Source: Piezodorus guildinii
Taxonomy: Eukaryota > Arthropoda > Insecta > Hemiptera > Pentatomidae
Direction: 5' to 3'
Length of the DNA stretch: 64,000 nucleotides
Assembly (NCBI GenBank): GCA_023052935.1
Contig: CM041297.1
Location: forward strand, 111,467,563-111,531,562
In this document: piece after piece, positions 1-10,019 of the stretch
Numbering within the stretch: position 1 is the first letter of the stretch
Layout: every line of letters begins with the position of its first letter
Made by a program: the position numbers and the translations under genes
The notes under the pieces: generated by a model
What the model was told of the DNA's origin: nothing
The model's database searches: none
What the model saw: the letters and a program-made list of their open reading frames with translations, nothing else

Positions 1-479
1 CTCTACTGGTGAGATTGCAATGTTTATTTAATAACGAGTTTGGAAATATAATGACTTACCTGTCTCAGCAATGTCTATTGTTAAATAAAAGCAAAAAGAC
101 TTTGCTCTTTTTGAACACAATAAATGACCATCGAATAAAGATAATCCCACTGCCGGTTATTAGGCACTTGTGTGAACAGGAATGATTCACACATTAACTA
201 TTTATTTGTAAACACGGTATGGCAGGAAATATTAGTATTAAGGGTCTTGCCAATTAATAATAAGAAGGTGAAGCATTGGAAAATTCCAAACTTTTGACTT
301 GACTTATGTCCACATAAATTGGTTATTTGCCCACTGTGCGCCGAATTACCGGATCCGTTTTTCAGGATTGCAATCCCCAGTTCCAAGATACATAGAACCT
401 GAATAAAGAATAAAAATAAATACCGTATATCTGTCATTCGTATTTATAATTACAGCTATTTAATGGAGAATTAAATTTA
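1..479. other. no gene recognised
   Basis: A+T-rich DNA. A 79-codon minus-strand open frame (198-437) has no motif or homologous copy that I recognise, so I do not call it a gene. Confidence 0.5.
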
Positions 480-660
480 TTTGATAAAAAATAAATAAAG
501 GATCGTTGAAATCGGTTGAAGAATGTCAGAGATATAGCTTTTTGGAATTAGCTTTTATTAATAATTCGTTTTTATGTTGTAGATTGTTCTACTATAATAT
601 AGGTATTTGAATATAATTAAACATTGTGTAATTATTTGCAGCATTTTACTAATGTATGGT
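480..660 (+). repeat. interspersed repeat family C, copy
   Basis: This segment aligns by eye with 40190-40400: both have a 'ttgaaatcggtt' type block, then 'gatatagc', then 'cattgtgtaat' near the end. Other copies lie at 1480-1705, 3050-3235 and 23040-23330. There is no coding capacity. The class of element is unknown. Confidence 0.5.
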
Positions 661-1334
661 CTTATTACGTGATACCTCTTTTATGATTTAACTCTATAAA
701 GTGATCGATCATATGTAAATCCAAGCTAGACTACTAGCGTCTGTTCACTGGCCATAGTTTAACGGTGCCTAAAAGAAAATACTTTTTACTCCAAACTTTA
801 GTTATAACACTTAATTCGAAGAAATATATTGTTCTATGAAATTATATCTATGAAAGAATAGAGAAATATTTTAACCAATCAATATTTCAAGAAAAAACCT
901 TAATGCTAAAATAGTTGTCATAAGCTGCAGGCCAGACTGAAATATATGTAATAAAGACTAAAAAGTGATTCAGAGATTTTGAATTTCATATTGAATTCCA
1001 CCTACATGTTACATCTGTTTTACATTTTTCGACTGTTTCCCAATCTGGAAAATGGTGGGTGGCCGATAGATAAATATGTATTTGAAAGAGAACGTGATAT
1101 TCATAAACCCTTTTTTCATATGACAAAATGAAAAATGGTAACATCCGAAAATTCAATTCTTCTTTTCTTTTTAGGACCAGAGGTGGGCATTGTGGTGAAG
1201 TCTGAAAAATGGTCTGTGGTTATCTTATAGTGGGATTATTCAGGGCACGAACCATTGTGTGTATTTAAATTTAGACAATTATAGCAAATTCATCATAAAA
1301 TATTTTTGAAAATGATGAATTTTTTTCAAAAGTC
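661..1334. other. no gene recognised
   Basis: A+T-rich DNA. I see no coding frame, repeat copy or RNA gene here. Confidence 0.5.
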
Positions 1335-1479
1335 TGTAGTAGAAATATAGTAGTCGGCGATTCTTAGAAGTGTTTATGGCTGATAGAATTAAACAATCTA
1401 CAAACCTTAATACATTTTTGAGAAGACTAATTGATAAAAGATATAAACATATGCATGGTAAATATAGTAATTAAAAACG
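1335..1479 (+). repeat. interspersed repeat family D, copy
   Basis: About 145 bp that recurs at 6345-6490 in the same orientation. The two share 'gactaattgataaaagata' and 'taaacatatgcat' with only scattered differences. There is no open frame. It borders a family C segment here and a family B segment at 6.3 kb, so it may be an internal part of a larger repeat. Confidence 0.55.
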
Positions 1480-1705
1480 CTGCAAATTATTACACAATGG
1501 CTTATTATTTCCAAATAACTGTATTATGGTATAACTGTTTCTATATCTGTTGATAAGCAACTAATCATTCTCTATCAAATGACAAATCAAAATTGTTGGT
1601 ATTTATTAATTAGGAGAAAGGGATATTTTTTTATTGGTTATTCGGATAATTTCTTTTTTTTTTTTGGTCGATCACAAAGGTTGATTATTGAAAATAATAA
1701 ACCAA
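1480..1705 (-). repeat. interspersed repeat family C, copy
   Basis: Reverse-oriented relative to 40045-40400. 'ttattacacaatgg' and 'ggtataactgtttctata' here are the complements of 'ccattgtgtaataa' and the matching 'cagttatacc' block there. It ends in a poly-T stretch followed by 'ggtcgatcac', the counterpart of 'ataatcgatc' at 40070. Confidence 0.55.
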
Positions 1706-1744
1706 AAGCATTTATACAGGACTGCGTAACTATTTCGTAACTAT

Positions 1745-2460
1745 TAGTCTAAGACTCGAACTTGAAACGATCTACACCGAGCTGATAATAGAATGAAACA
1801 TATTTTATAACAAATTTAGTATATTAGAAAATATGTTAAGAATGGGTTGCCTAAAAAAATTCTGGACAGACTATTTTAATTATTTAAAAAAAATATTTTT
1901 AATTAAATATTGTAACATCATGATAATAAGAAAACTTTTACCCTGACTTAAAGTATCAAAAGCATAGAATGTGCTGCCGTTGGGTCGCCTAATCTTTTCC
2001 TGAACAAACTATCGGTTGTCAGGTAAAAGTGGGTATGTCGATATCAGTTATCTACACCGGCTTGATAATAGAAAAAAAATTATATCAATAAAAGCGTTGT
2101 TTTATTGCAAACACATTGATATAGGGTTGCCTGCAAAAAACTTGGTCCTAATCTGGGTTTTCCGAAGTTCATTGTAGCCGCACGTAATCGGACATTGAAA
2201 GTTTGATATCCCATATAAAATTACAGGACCATATTTTACACAAATACCAAATACCAAATTACAGAGTAAAAGCTTTCTTATTATCATGATGTTGCAACAT
2301 TTAATTAATTTTTTTTTTAAATAATTTAAAATAGTCTGTCCAGGATCGTTTCAGGCAACCCACTCTTAACATATTTCCTAACTTACTAAATTTGTTATAA
2401 AATATATTTCATTCTATTATCAGCTCGGTGCAGATCGTTTCAAGTTCGGATCTTAGACTA
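1745..2460. mobile_element. foldback (long inverted-repeat) element
   Basis: Long imperfect terminal inverted repeats of about 195-200 bp (left arm 1745-1944, right arm 2268-2460) flank a ~320 bp centre. The arms begin 'tagtctaaga' and end 'tcttagacta'; shared internal blocks include 'cgaacttgaaacgatct', 'gagctgataatagaatg' and 'catcatgataataagaaa'. The centre repeats parts of the arms: 'tatctacaccggcttgataatag' type sequence near 2049 and 'gggttgcct' near 2125. There is no transposase frame, so it is non-autonomous. Flanking bases suggest a short TA or TAT target duplication, but this is not certain. Confidence 0.75.
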
Positions 2461-2514
2461 TATATCCATTGCTTTTTCATTTAAAAATTCAAATAAAAGT
2501 TTCTAATTCCGGAA

Positions 2515-2960
2515 TACCATACATTTTTCTCTATCATCAATAATCGAGTTATCAGGGAACCACATCTCTTACAAGTTGTGGCCTGACTATATAAGATAAT
2601 TTTTTTTGCTCTTTGTTCATCGCATTGTCTTGATCTCGAAAATCTTTTCAATTTTTCTCTATCTTCAATAATAACCGATTTTCGGTGAAATTACATCTAT
2701 TATGGTTACTTTATTTATTTATTTTTTTTTTTGATTTATCGGCCTTTACTGATTCTAAAACTCTATATATATTTTTCTTCATCTTCAAAAATAACTGAGT
2801 TATGAGCGTAATTATCGGTGAAATTTCAATTTTTTTCTTTTCTCTTTTATATAATTATTCCCTTTTTTTAGTTAAAAAACCTTGATACATTTTTCTCTAT
2901 CTTCAAAAATAACTGAGTTATTGAATTAAATCACTTTTTATTAAATCATACAATCGGTCA
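2515..2960. repeat. short tandem array, ~120 bp unit
   Basis: The block 'tttttctctatcttcaa' followed by 'taac(t/c)gagttat' recurs at about 2524, 2652, 2772 and 2890, giving spacings of about 128, 120 and 118 bp. Units are diverged and separated by T-rich runs. No coding frame. Confidence 0.55.
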
Positions 2961-3049
2961 CTATTTTAAAACTGACCAGCTGATATCACCGACTAGGTGT
3001 TAGGATCATCGTTCCATGGACTAGTATTTCTGTGGCGAATCAAAAAAAA

Positions 3050-3235
3050 AAAAATTGGTCTAGTAGTTTCGGAGAAATGCCGCGGACGGCGTACAGCGCC
3101 AAACGATTTTTTTTTTTTAAATCTTTATTCGGATTCATATCATCTTGAAACGTAAGTTCTCAAATTTCGAAAGGGGATATTTTTTTTTTTTTTTTTGTTC
3201 GATTACAAAATTTCATTATTGAATAAACCAAAATC
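3050..3235 (-). repeat. interspersed repeat family C, copy
   Basis: The complement of this segment matches 40075-40160: 'aaatttgag', 'cttacgtttcaagatg', then a 'gaatccgaataa' type block. The poly-T at 3180-3196 corresponds to the poly-A at 40081. Confidence 0.55.
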
Positions 3236-3419
3236 TTGAGAAAACACAAGACTTTCAATTACCTTGGTTGTTAAAATCAATTTAAGATCTATTAAATAAA
3301 GTTCGAGTTACTAAAAGTTCAAAGAATTATTATCGTTGCAAACATACGTATTAGATTAAATGATCACAGGAAAATATGAAATTGTTACGTACAATTATCA
3401 AATAAGTTTATGCCCTATC

Positions 3420-3600
3420 CTTCACTCTACATTACTTTCTAAAACTTTGTATATGAGGTTAATAAGGAGAGGAAGACCCCTAGTTAGATGGAAGGATAGA
3501 GTGGTGGAGAGTATGGCTGGTAGGGGGCTGTCGGAGGAGGACGCGATGGACCGGCAGAGATGAAAAGACCTAGAGCTAGGGCAGGAGTTTGGTTGAGGAA
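3420..3600 (+). pseudogene. non-LTR retrotransposon, C-terminal tail relic
   Basis: A short frame ending at 3563 contains RRGRPLVRWKDRV followed by a basic, charged tail (GLSEEDAMDRQR). The 'RGRP..RW.D' signature is typical of the extreme C-terminus of RTE/L1-like reverse-transcriptase polyproteins; the RTE-like copy at 10.7-11.7 kb has RRPKGRPRRRWEDC at the same place. Nothing upstream in the same frame resembles the reverse-transcriptase core, so this is a 5'-truncated remnant. The family is inferred from the motif alone. Confidence 0.5.
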
Positions 3601-3689
3601 ACCTTAAAATTGAAGAAATACCTGACGTAAAAAAAAATATATATATGAAATATATAGTGAGAAAAAAAAAAAACATTGTTCAGAAAATT

Positions 3690-3925
3690 CAAAAAAGAAG
3701 CTACAGCAATTCCAAAATGGCGTTTTAAAGAAAATTGCAAGAACTATCTTTGAAGAAGAAAAGGCAGAAAGACTTCATGTACTACTTAATATTCCTAAAG
3801 TAACAGAATTCCTTGAGAAAAGAAGACCTAACTTTTATAATTCCTTAGAAGTGCTTTCAAACCCAGTTTTTAGTAGGCTTAAGGTTCCACCAGCTCCTCA
3901 GAGGCGGCAACATAGTGTAAGGTAG
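3690..3925 (+). pseudogene. Jockey-like reverse transcriptase, C-terminal relic
   Basis: Reading from about 3692 to the stop at 3923-3925 gives a ~77-residue frame without an initiating Met. It contains LQQFQNGVLKKI, LHVLLNIPKVTEFLEKRR and LSNPVFSRLK. These match, in order, the C-terminal landmarks of Jockey ORF2 in this window: IQSFQSKVLRTI, LHHDLNIPFVLDLV and LSHHPNPLAQYL in J1. This is the end of a Jockey-clade ORF2; the catalytic domains are missing. It is diverged from both J1 and J2, so it represents another subfamily. Confidence 0.7.
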
Positions 3926-4013
3926 AGTTTAAGATTAGCTTAAGACTGCAATTATCAAGTGATTCCCACTACCAAGAGGTGATCAAATCGGTGATAGCAC
4001 ATTAATAACATTA

Positions 4014-4158
4014 GGGGTACTCAATACGTTTGCTATAGCATGCTATTTGTGCTATTGTGCTAAACCCATCAATTTTATACAGGAAATAACTGTAGAAACT
4101 CGACGGGTTTAGCAAAATAACACAAATAGCATGCTATATCAAACGTAGTGAGTACCCC
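4014..4158. mobile_element. 145 bp MITE with TA flanks
   Basis: Two near-identical arms of about 60 bp in inverted orientation begin 'ggggtactca' and end 'tgagtacccc', and are separated by about 25 bp. Inner landmarks are 'gcatgctatttgtg' in the left arm and 'cacaaatagcatgc' in the right. TA dinucleotides at 4012-4013 and 4159-4160 directly flank the arms, as expected for a Tc1/mariner-mobilised MITE. No coding capacity. Confidence 0.75.
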
Positions 4159-4274
4159 TATAATATATTAACAGAAACAGCCTTAAAATGTATCTGGATA
4201 CGGTAAAAGGAAATTATTTAGAAACTATTGTGGCAAAACATATAACTAAACTGGGGTTATGAAAAAGAAAAAAA

Positions 4275-5365
4275 AAAATTCGAATCTCAGTTTTCAAATG
4301 AAATAATCGTTTTAGAGTTCCTTGAGTCCAAATAACCAAGTCACGCGAAAAGGTGTGTGTTTGTGTATGTGGGTCCGTGTCTAGCACGAAAACTAAAAGT
4401 GGGAACACTTAATTATTTATTTTTTGTGACAACTATATTCCCGAGATGTTTCACCAACTTTTCCACTAAAATTGGCGTACCAGAAGAGTCACTTTACACA
4501 ATGTATTTTGCATCTTTTTTTCGATTTTATCAAAAATGACTATTGAAATCAATAAATTGATCCAAAATGTAATTGGCTTTAATATCATGTAGGTTTCATT
4601 GTGATTGATATAGTCTGATAAGGCTTAAATTTCAATATTTTATATTTTCTTCTTCTAAAGTACCATTAATTATAAAGGTTCAAAAAAATTTACCATACCA
4701 TATTGTTAGCATTGATAAAAAACGAATAAATATATAAATTGAACGAATTTGATAACCGACTAAAGAAGAAAAGAGCAAACATATATTTTTTCAATGTAGT
4801 TTGCTTATCGTTTATTAATTTAACGTTCCTTTATGCTACAGTAGGAGTCCTAAATTTTTTCTATCCAGGTTTAATCAGAGTAGGGTTCTTTAATGAGTAC
4901 CTGACAGGCTCGGGACCACCTTTTAACGTCCCCTCCGAAGGACGGCATAACTAAGGATTTTTTACTCCCATTAAAAAATCCTAGGGCCACCTGGGGGTTT
5001 GAACCTGGGACCTTGGGGTTATGCTAACAACCATACTACAGGTAACTCCCTTTTTTAATGTAGTATTTTTAACTGAACAACAGTAACATAGATATATAAT
5101 AAAGCGTTAGAAAACTAAAGATTATAGAAAAAAAATCATCCTATACACAAAATCGTAAAAGTTAATGGAGAGTTATGAAAAACCGATATAGCTTATTTAA
5201 TAAATCGCATGCCTCAATCGAAATACACTTTAATTAATTCTTTAATCTTTTTGCATTCACTTACCTATATATTTAATCTCTAACTGTAATTGAAAATTCT
5301 TAAATTAATTTTAACAACGGAGGTAAGTGAAAGTCCCTGCCCGCACTAGATTATTTCTGGATGAT
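4275..5365 (+). repeat. interspersed repeat family B, copy 1
   Basis: A non-coding repeat shared with 5412-6320, 6535-6800, 10020-10330, 49333-50325 and, inverted, 60898-61755. Landmarks in order: 'ttcgaat', 'agtccaaataaccaagtc', a (GT)-rich stretch, 'taatatcatgtaggtttcat', 'gtctgataaggctt', and a terminal 'ggaggtaagtgaaagt'. It is split by a SINE at 4801-5056. No protein frame is conserved between copies. The element class is unknown. Confidence 0.65.
4801..5056 (-). mobile_element. tRNA-derived SINE-1, inserted in family B
   Basis: On the minus strand this has a tRNA-like head with a B-box ('ggttcaaaccc' type at about 4995) and a body containing 'ggatttttta' and 'aaggtggtcccgagcc'. It is flanked by an 'aatgtagt' duplication at 4793-4800 and 5057-5064. 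The family B repeat continues on both sides, which proves insertion. Sister copies lie at 9.5, 12.2, 34.2, 38.9 and 40.9 kb. Confidence 0.8.
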
Positions 5366-5411
5366 TTTTGGACAAACCAATATATATTCAATCGAAAAAT
5401 ACTTTTTTTAC

Positions 5412-5533
5412 TTTCACTTACTATTAGTATTACTATTAGTAAGGGAAAGTATTGCGATCGTGAAAATTTTCGAATTCCAGTTTTCAACGGAGATATACAT
5501 TTGAGGGTCCCAATAACCAAGTCCCGCAAAAAG

Positions 5534-5564
<31 letters not shown>

Positions 5565-6320
5565 GTAACTCCCGGGCGGGAACGGTAAGTCCTATGAAAC
5601 TGAAATTTCATATTTAAGACAAATATACACCCGAGACGTTACAAAACCTTTTTTTATCAAAATGAGCTTACCAGAAGAGCCACTTTTTACCATGCATTTT
5701 GCACCTTTTTTCGATTTCCTCGAAAACGGTTCCGACGATTTTCATTAAACTCGCTATATCGATGTAAAATTTATTGAGCTTTCATATCATGTAGGTTCCA
5801 TTCTGATTAAAATGGTCTGACAGGGCTTAAATGCCGATATTTTAAATTTTCTTTCTCTAAAGTACCTTTAGTTTTGTTTATTCTATAAAAATAACTATAT
5901 TATCTTATTGCCACTGATGAAAAACAGGTAAATATATAAATTGAATGAATTCGATACCCAACTAAAGGAGAAAACAGAAAAAATATTTTTTTAATGCAAT
6001 TTTTCGTTTTTGAACATAAGAACAGAAATATACATGTACAATATACCGTTGGAAAGCTAAAGATTTTAGAAAAAATATTGTCTTATACTCAAGCTTTTAA
6101 ACGTTAATAGAGAGTGATGAAAAGAAGATAAAACTAACTGATTATTTTAGATGATAGTTTTTTTAATAAAACACATGTTTCTATATAAATTCAATTTAAT
6201 GAATTCTTTAATAGTTTCACGTATTTTTATCTCTAACTGTATTTGTAAATTCGTTCATTAATTTTTAAAATAGAGGTAAGTGAAAGTCGTGTGTTGCCCG
6301 CACCAGATTTTGTTTTGCTA
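5412..6320 (+). repeat. interspersed repeat family B, copy 2
   Basis: The most complete copy. It starts 'ctttcacttac', followed by a small palindrome ('ctattagtattactattag'), and ends 'gtaagtgaaag' plus 'tcgtgtgttgcccgcacc'. The opposite-facing 'ctttcacttac' and 'gtaagtgaaag' look like short terminal inverted repeats. It contains an uninterrupted (GT)n run at about 5536-5563. No coding frame. Confidence 0.65.
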
Positions 6321-6344
6321 TATTATCTCTCTTTTATTTAAATA

Positions 6345-6490
6345 TTCCTATAGTAGAAATAATATAGTAGACGTTTCTCATAAGTGGCTGGTAGAATTTA
6401 ACAATCTATAAATATTAAATACATTTTTAAGTAGACTAATTGATAAAAGATATAAACATATGCATTGTCAATATAATAATTTAAAATAAG
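6345..6490 (+). repeat. interspersed repeat family D, copy
   Basis: Second copy of the 145 bp block at 1335-1479 ('gtagactaattgataaaag', 'ataaacatatgcatt'). It lies directly after the end of family B copy 2. Confidence 0.55.
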
Positions 6491-6534
6491 ATATTTTTTC
6501 AAGTAACGTTTTTGTAATCTATAAGATGCATGAA

Positions 6535-6800
6535 AAAAAAAAATCTTATACACAAAATCTTAAAAGTTAATAGAGAGTTATGAAAAACCGATAAAGCTAA
6601 CTGATTATTGTATATTATAATATAATAGATTATTTAATAAATCTCATGTCTCAATCGAAATACACTTTAATTAATTTTTTTATCTTTTCGCATTCACTTA
6701 CCTATATATTTAATCTCTAACTGTAATTGAAAATTCTTAAATTAATTTTAACAACGGAGGTAAGTGAAAGTCCCTGCTCGCACTAGATTATTTCTGCTTT
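6535..6800 (+). repeat. interspersed repeat family B, 3' fragment
   Basis: Matches the last ~270 bp of family B copy 1: 'tcttatacacaaaat', 'gttatgaaaaaccgata', 'aacaacggaggtaagtgaa', 'gcactagattatttctg'. The downstream 'caaaccaatatata' block also recurs after copy 1. Confidence 0.6.
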
Positions 6801-7690
6801 ATATATCGGACAAACCAATATATACTCAATCGAAAAATACCTTTTTTTTTTTTGCTATATTATCTCTGTTTTATTTAAATATTCCTTTGTTATAATTGCT
6901 ATAAAAATTTCTTTTTTTTTCGGATATCTATTGGATAGAATCCAATTTCCTGAACTATCGAAACTAGAACGAACATGACTGGGGTAGAAAGCTAACTGGC
7001 GGGTCACGATTTGTGCAGATCTTCATCCCACTCCACCTCCACTTTATTGAGGAAGCTCTCCAGAAATTATGTAAAGATGTTGGTTTACCTACAGCAATTG
7101 CTACTTGTCGTTATTTTGTAATTTTGGCTGCTTATGTATTTTGGCAGAGTATACATCACTGGCTAATTTTCATTCACCTTCTAGGTTTCCTTTAACACAG
7201 CTTACTAATTTGTCATTTAACGTTGTTTATCTCGATTTATTCGTAGGTTTATACAGTGCCGGTCATAAGTTTGTGGCCTCCTATGGTTTACACCAGTTAA
7301 TCTGTTTGAATTTTTTTGTGGCACTTCGGCGCTCGGATTTTATCTCTCTGTTTATTATGTGGGTTCTACTGAAAATTCATTCTTTTCAACGGTCATTTAA
7401 TAAAGAAAACGAAAATTACCTCTGCAGTGAACTGCTAGCGATTATTTTCGAATGGATGGAACTACATTTTATTTATGTTTGTTTGTTTTGGTTTTGAGGC
7501 GTAAAACCCTAAGGTCATCAACGCCTAAATATTATATGTATATTTAACCTTTATAAGAAAGAACTATTAGGTAATAAGTAATTGAGGGAAAAAAACATTA
7601 TTATTTAATCATTAGTTAAAAAAAATAAAATATAATAAATTAATTAAAAACTGATCAGGAATGTATAACTTTATATTTATTAAACACTTT
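6801..7690. other. no gene recognised
   Basis: Overlapping plus-strand open frames at 7013-7497 show no recognisable domain. The only landmark is a Tc1-like terminus at 7251-7280. The rest is A+T-rich. Confidence 0.4.
7251..7280 (+). repeat. Tc1-like terminal inverted repeat fragment
   Basis: 'tacagtgccggtcataagt' followed by 'ttgtggcc' resembles Tc1-family transposon ends, which typically begin 'TACAGTGC(C/T)GG(C/T)'. I could not find the matching inverted end nearby. A solo terminus or a chance match is possible. Confidence 0.3.
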
Positions 7691-7694
7691 CCTG

Positions 7695-8555
7695 GAAACC
7701 TTATATTGCCCAAATTTCCCGAAGAACAATAAGTTCCCTCAAAAATTTCTATCGCTCTAGCCATCTTCTTCCACTATCCACCCGCAATCTCCTTGTATCC
7801 GCACTTATTTTCCCCCACTTTGACTATTGCTGCTTAGCATATGGTGGCCTACTTACGGTGCTTGAGGACAGGCTAAAACGAATCATGAACATATTTTTAA
7901 GATTTGTCCTCAGTACTCAGAAGAGGTCTCCTTCCCCCAATCCGCGGACAATATTTCCTAGGATCATACCTTTACCAAATCATTAAATACCAACACCCTC
8001 CATACATTCACAGTCTCCTACAATTTAAAACCTTATTCCACTCACTTGAAACAAGATCGCGCCATTCCGACCTTTACTTTCCTACCCATAGAACTAAAAA
8101 TGTTGATCGTTCCTTCCCTGTCCGCTCCTCTACTTTCTGGAATTCTCTACCTACTCATATCCGCCATGCTGCTTCTCTCTCCTCATTCAAATCCCAACTT
8201 TTCCAATACCTTTTATTATCCCCAAAAGACGCTTAAAAACTGTGATATTTATATTCCTGACATCACTCTTTGAATGAAAAGTAATATTTGTTCATTGTCT
8301 TTATTTAAACGCTGTTATTTTTTAATTTTGTTCAACACAATATTTTTCAAGAATTGTTTTATTTTATTTCATCATTGTATACATGTGTGGATATTCGTGT
8401 GTGATATAAACACTTAAATTAAACCATCAGTGTAATTAGTAATTAATTATGTTCCTTCTGTCTGTTGGCCCGACATGTTGTATATTTGAACTGTACAATT
8501 ATGTTATTCTTAGGGGACCAAGTCCCAGAATAAAAATTATTTTCTATTCTATTCT
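7695..8555 (+). pseudogene. CR1/L2-like LINE, 3' end with RT C-terminus
   Basis: Two overlapping frames together read the C-terminal part of a CR1/L2-type reverse transcriptase. About 7745-7905 reads LVSALIFPHFDYCC and DRLKRIMNIFLRFV (thumb region). After a frame change near 7905, 7904-8236 reads ETRSRHSDLYFPTHRT, RSFPVRSSTFWNSLPTHIR and SFKSQLFQYLL, the conserved C-terminal block. The 3' UTR ends with a GGGAC-CAA-GTCCC stem-loop at 8514-8526 and 'agaataaaaatt'. The reverse-transcriptase core is absent, so this is a 5'-truncated, frameshifted relic. Sister relics are at 25.9, 31.5 and 59.7 kb. The clade is inferred from the C-terminal pattern and the 3' hairpin. Confidence 0.75.
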
Positions 8556-8639
8556 GTTTAATTAATATTATAGTCTTTAAAATTTATGTAATAGTGATTG
8601 CTCATTAAAAAAACAAAAACTAATTTTATATATATATAT

Positions 8640-8815
8640 ATATTATATAGTTGCAAATATAAAAATACGGCTTCGTTATGCCTTTTCGGTTGCCGTAGCT
8701 CAGCAATCACGACTTTTGGACACTGGCAACTTAGTCAAAGAGGTCTAGAAGAGCGTAAATGTCAAAATTGCAACACACAGACACAAACAGTTATACACAT
8801 GTAGACGAATAAATT
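8640..8815 (+). pseudogene. possible retrotransposon C-terminal zinc-finger relic
   Basis: A short frame reads HWQLSQRGLEERKCQNCNTQTQTVIHM before a stop at about 8802. C-x2-C-x8-H spacing after an 'L..RGL..' stretch resembles the zinc-finger-like C-terminus of some LINE polymerases. Short and weak evidence; it may be chance. Confidence 0.3.
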
Positions 8816-9454
8816 CAAAAGAAGTTGAAAATATTTAAAACCTTGAAAGGAAATTTGCAAGACAACAAACATAATTTAATAACATAATAACTACTCTATT
8901 CGGATTTCTCAAGGAAACAAATTATTGTTATATTGTAGGACATAAATGCAACACTAAGGACCCTTAATCCGATGGCGTTACATCGAGGTTACAACCAGTA
9001 AAATTGAGAAAAATCAAATTTGTATCTTATGTTTTGATCTTATCGAGTTGTTCAATATCCATCATATGGGGATAAAAAGGATGCTTATATAACAATACCT
9101 CAATAATCTCACTTATGACCTAGCTATGTGTAATTCAAGTCTGTATCTATCAGCGAAAGCTAACGAATAGCTATAATAGTTGACCTTGAAGTAATGCAGG
9201 TATCATCGCCCCAACCTCTGTTAGGACACTGCCTGGTCAAGGAGAATCCTCAATGATACATCGCTGAGGACTTGCTCAGCCCGGAACAGCCGGACTTAGG
9301 AAACTATGTCCAGGAACTGAGGGGTGTCACCATTTCTGTAATATTCCAATACGTTTCAAGGGTGTATTAGAGAAATTTCTTTTATGTATACGTCGCGTTC
9401 AGAGTGTGTATTAGAAACGTTTACTTCATATATAGTGTTAATGTATCATTTTTT
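8816..9454. other. no gene recognised
   Basis: A+T-rich, with a less A+T-rich patch at about 9200-9330 that I could not match to any element or RNA. Confidence 0.4.
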
Positions 9455-9743
9455 GGGATCACCAGTAGCAGGGTGGCTAGCATAACAGCCTTCTATGCCA
9501 AAGGTCACGGGTTTTAAACCCGCAGGTGGTCTTAGGATTTTTCAATGGTATAAAAAATCCTTAGTATGCCGTCCTTTGGAGGGGACGTAAAAATGTGGTC
9601 CCGAGCCTATGCGATGTCAGGTACTCGTTCAAGATCCTTAACCTAATTAAACCTGGATAGGTAAAATTTAGGACTCCTGCTGTAGCATTGTCTGATTAGC
9701 CACAGTAGCAGAAAGTAAATAACGTTAAATGCATAAACAAACA
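9455..9743 (+). mobile_element. tRNA-derived SINE-1
   Basis: The head 'gggatcaccagtagcaggg' with an A-box-like 'gtggctagc' and a degenerate B-box ('gggttttaaaccc') is followed by the family body ('ggattttt', 'ggaggggacgt', 'gtggtcccgagcc', 'ggtactcgtt', 'aaacctggatagg') and an AAAC-rich tail. It is full length or nearly so. A Jockey-type 3' end follows immediately. Confidence 0.8.
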
Positions 9744-9744
9744 A

Positions 9745-9900
9745 GAAATTCATTATTTATTATATCTATTCTATATTGTATATTATTTTATAGTTTTGTA
9801 AATATTGTATGAATGTAGTATGGATATTGTACTAGATTACTATTATTAATGTTCTAATTAGGACAGATTGTAATATAACTCAATAAAAATAGTTTATTCC
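9745..9900 (+). mobile_element. Jockey-like 3' UTR fragment (J6)
   Basis: The end 'taattaggacagattgtaatataactcaataaaaat' type sequence is shared, inverted, with 44455-44545 ('tcctaatttgga' side) and in part with the J1 3' end ('ttgtaatatatctcaataaa'). It carries an AATAAA signal. No coding sequence remains. Confidence 0.55.
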
Positions 9901-10019
9901 AAAGTTCATTATTTAAATGTACTTATATGGAACATCCATCCGTGTCGGGCCAATTTTTATTATAATTTCGCTTAAATTAAAAAACTTATTGAAGATAACG
10001 TTTTTATTTTCCCTTTGAT

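Noticed and set aside
198..437. 79-codon minus-strand frame
   Set aside because: No recognisable motif or coding-like codon use; not enough to call a gene.
7013..7497. Two overlapping plus-strand open frames of 60 and 130 codons
   Set aside because: No domain, no homologue in the window, and hydrophobic composition expected from T-rich DNA.
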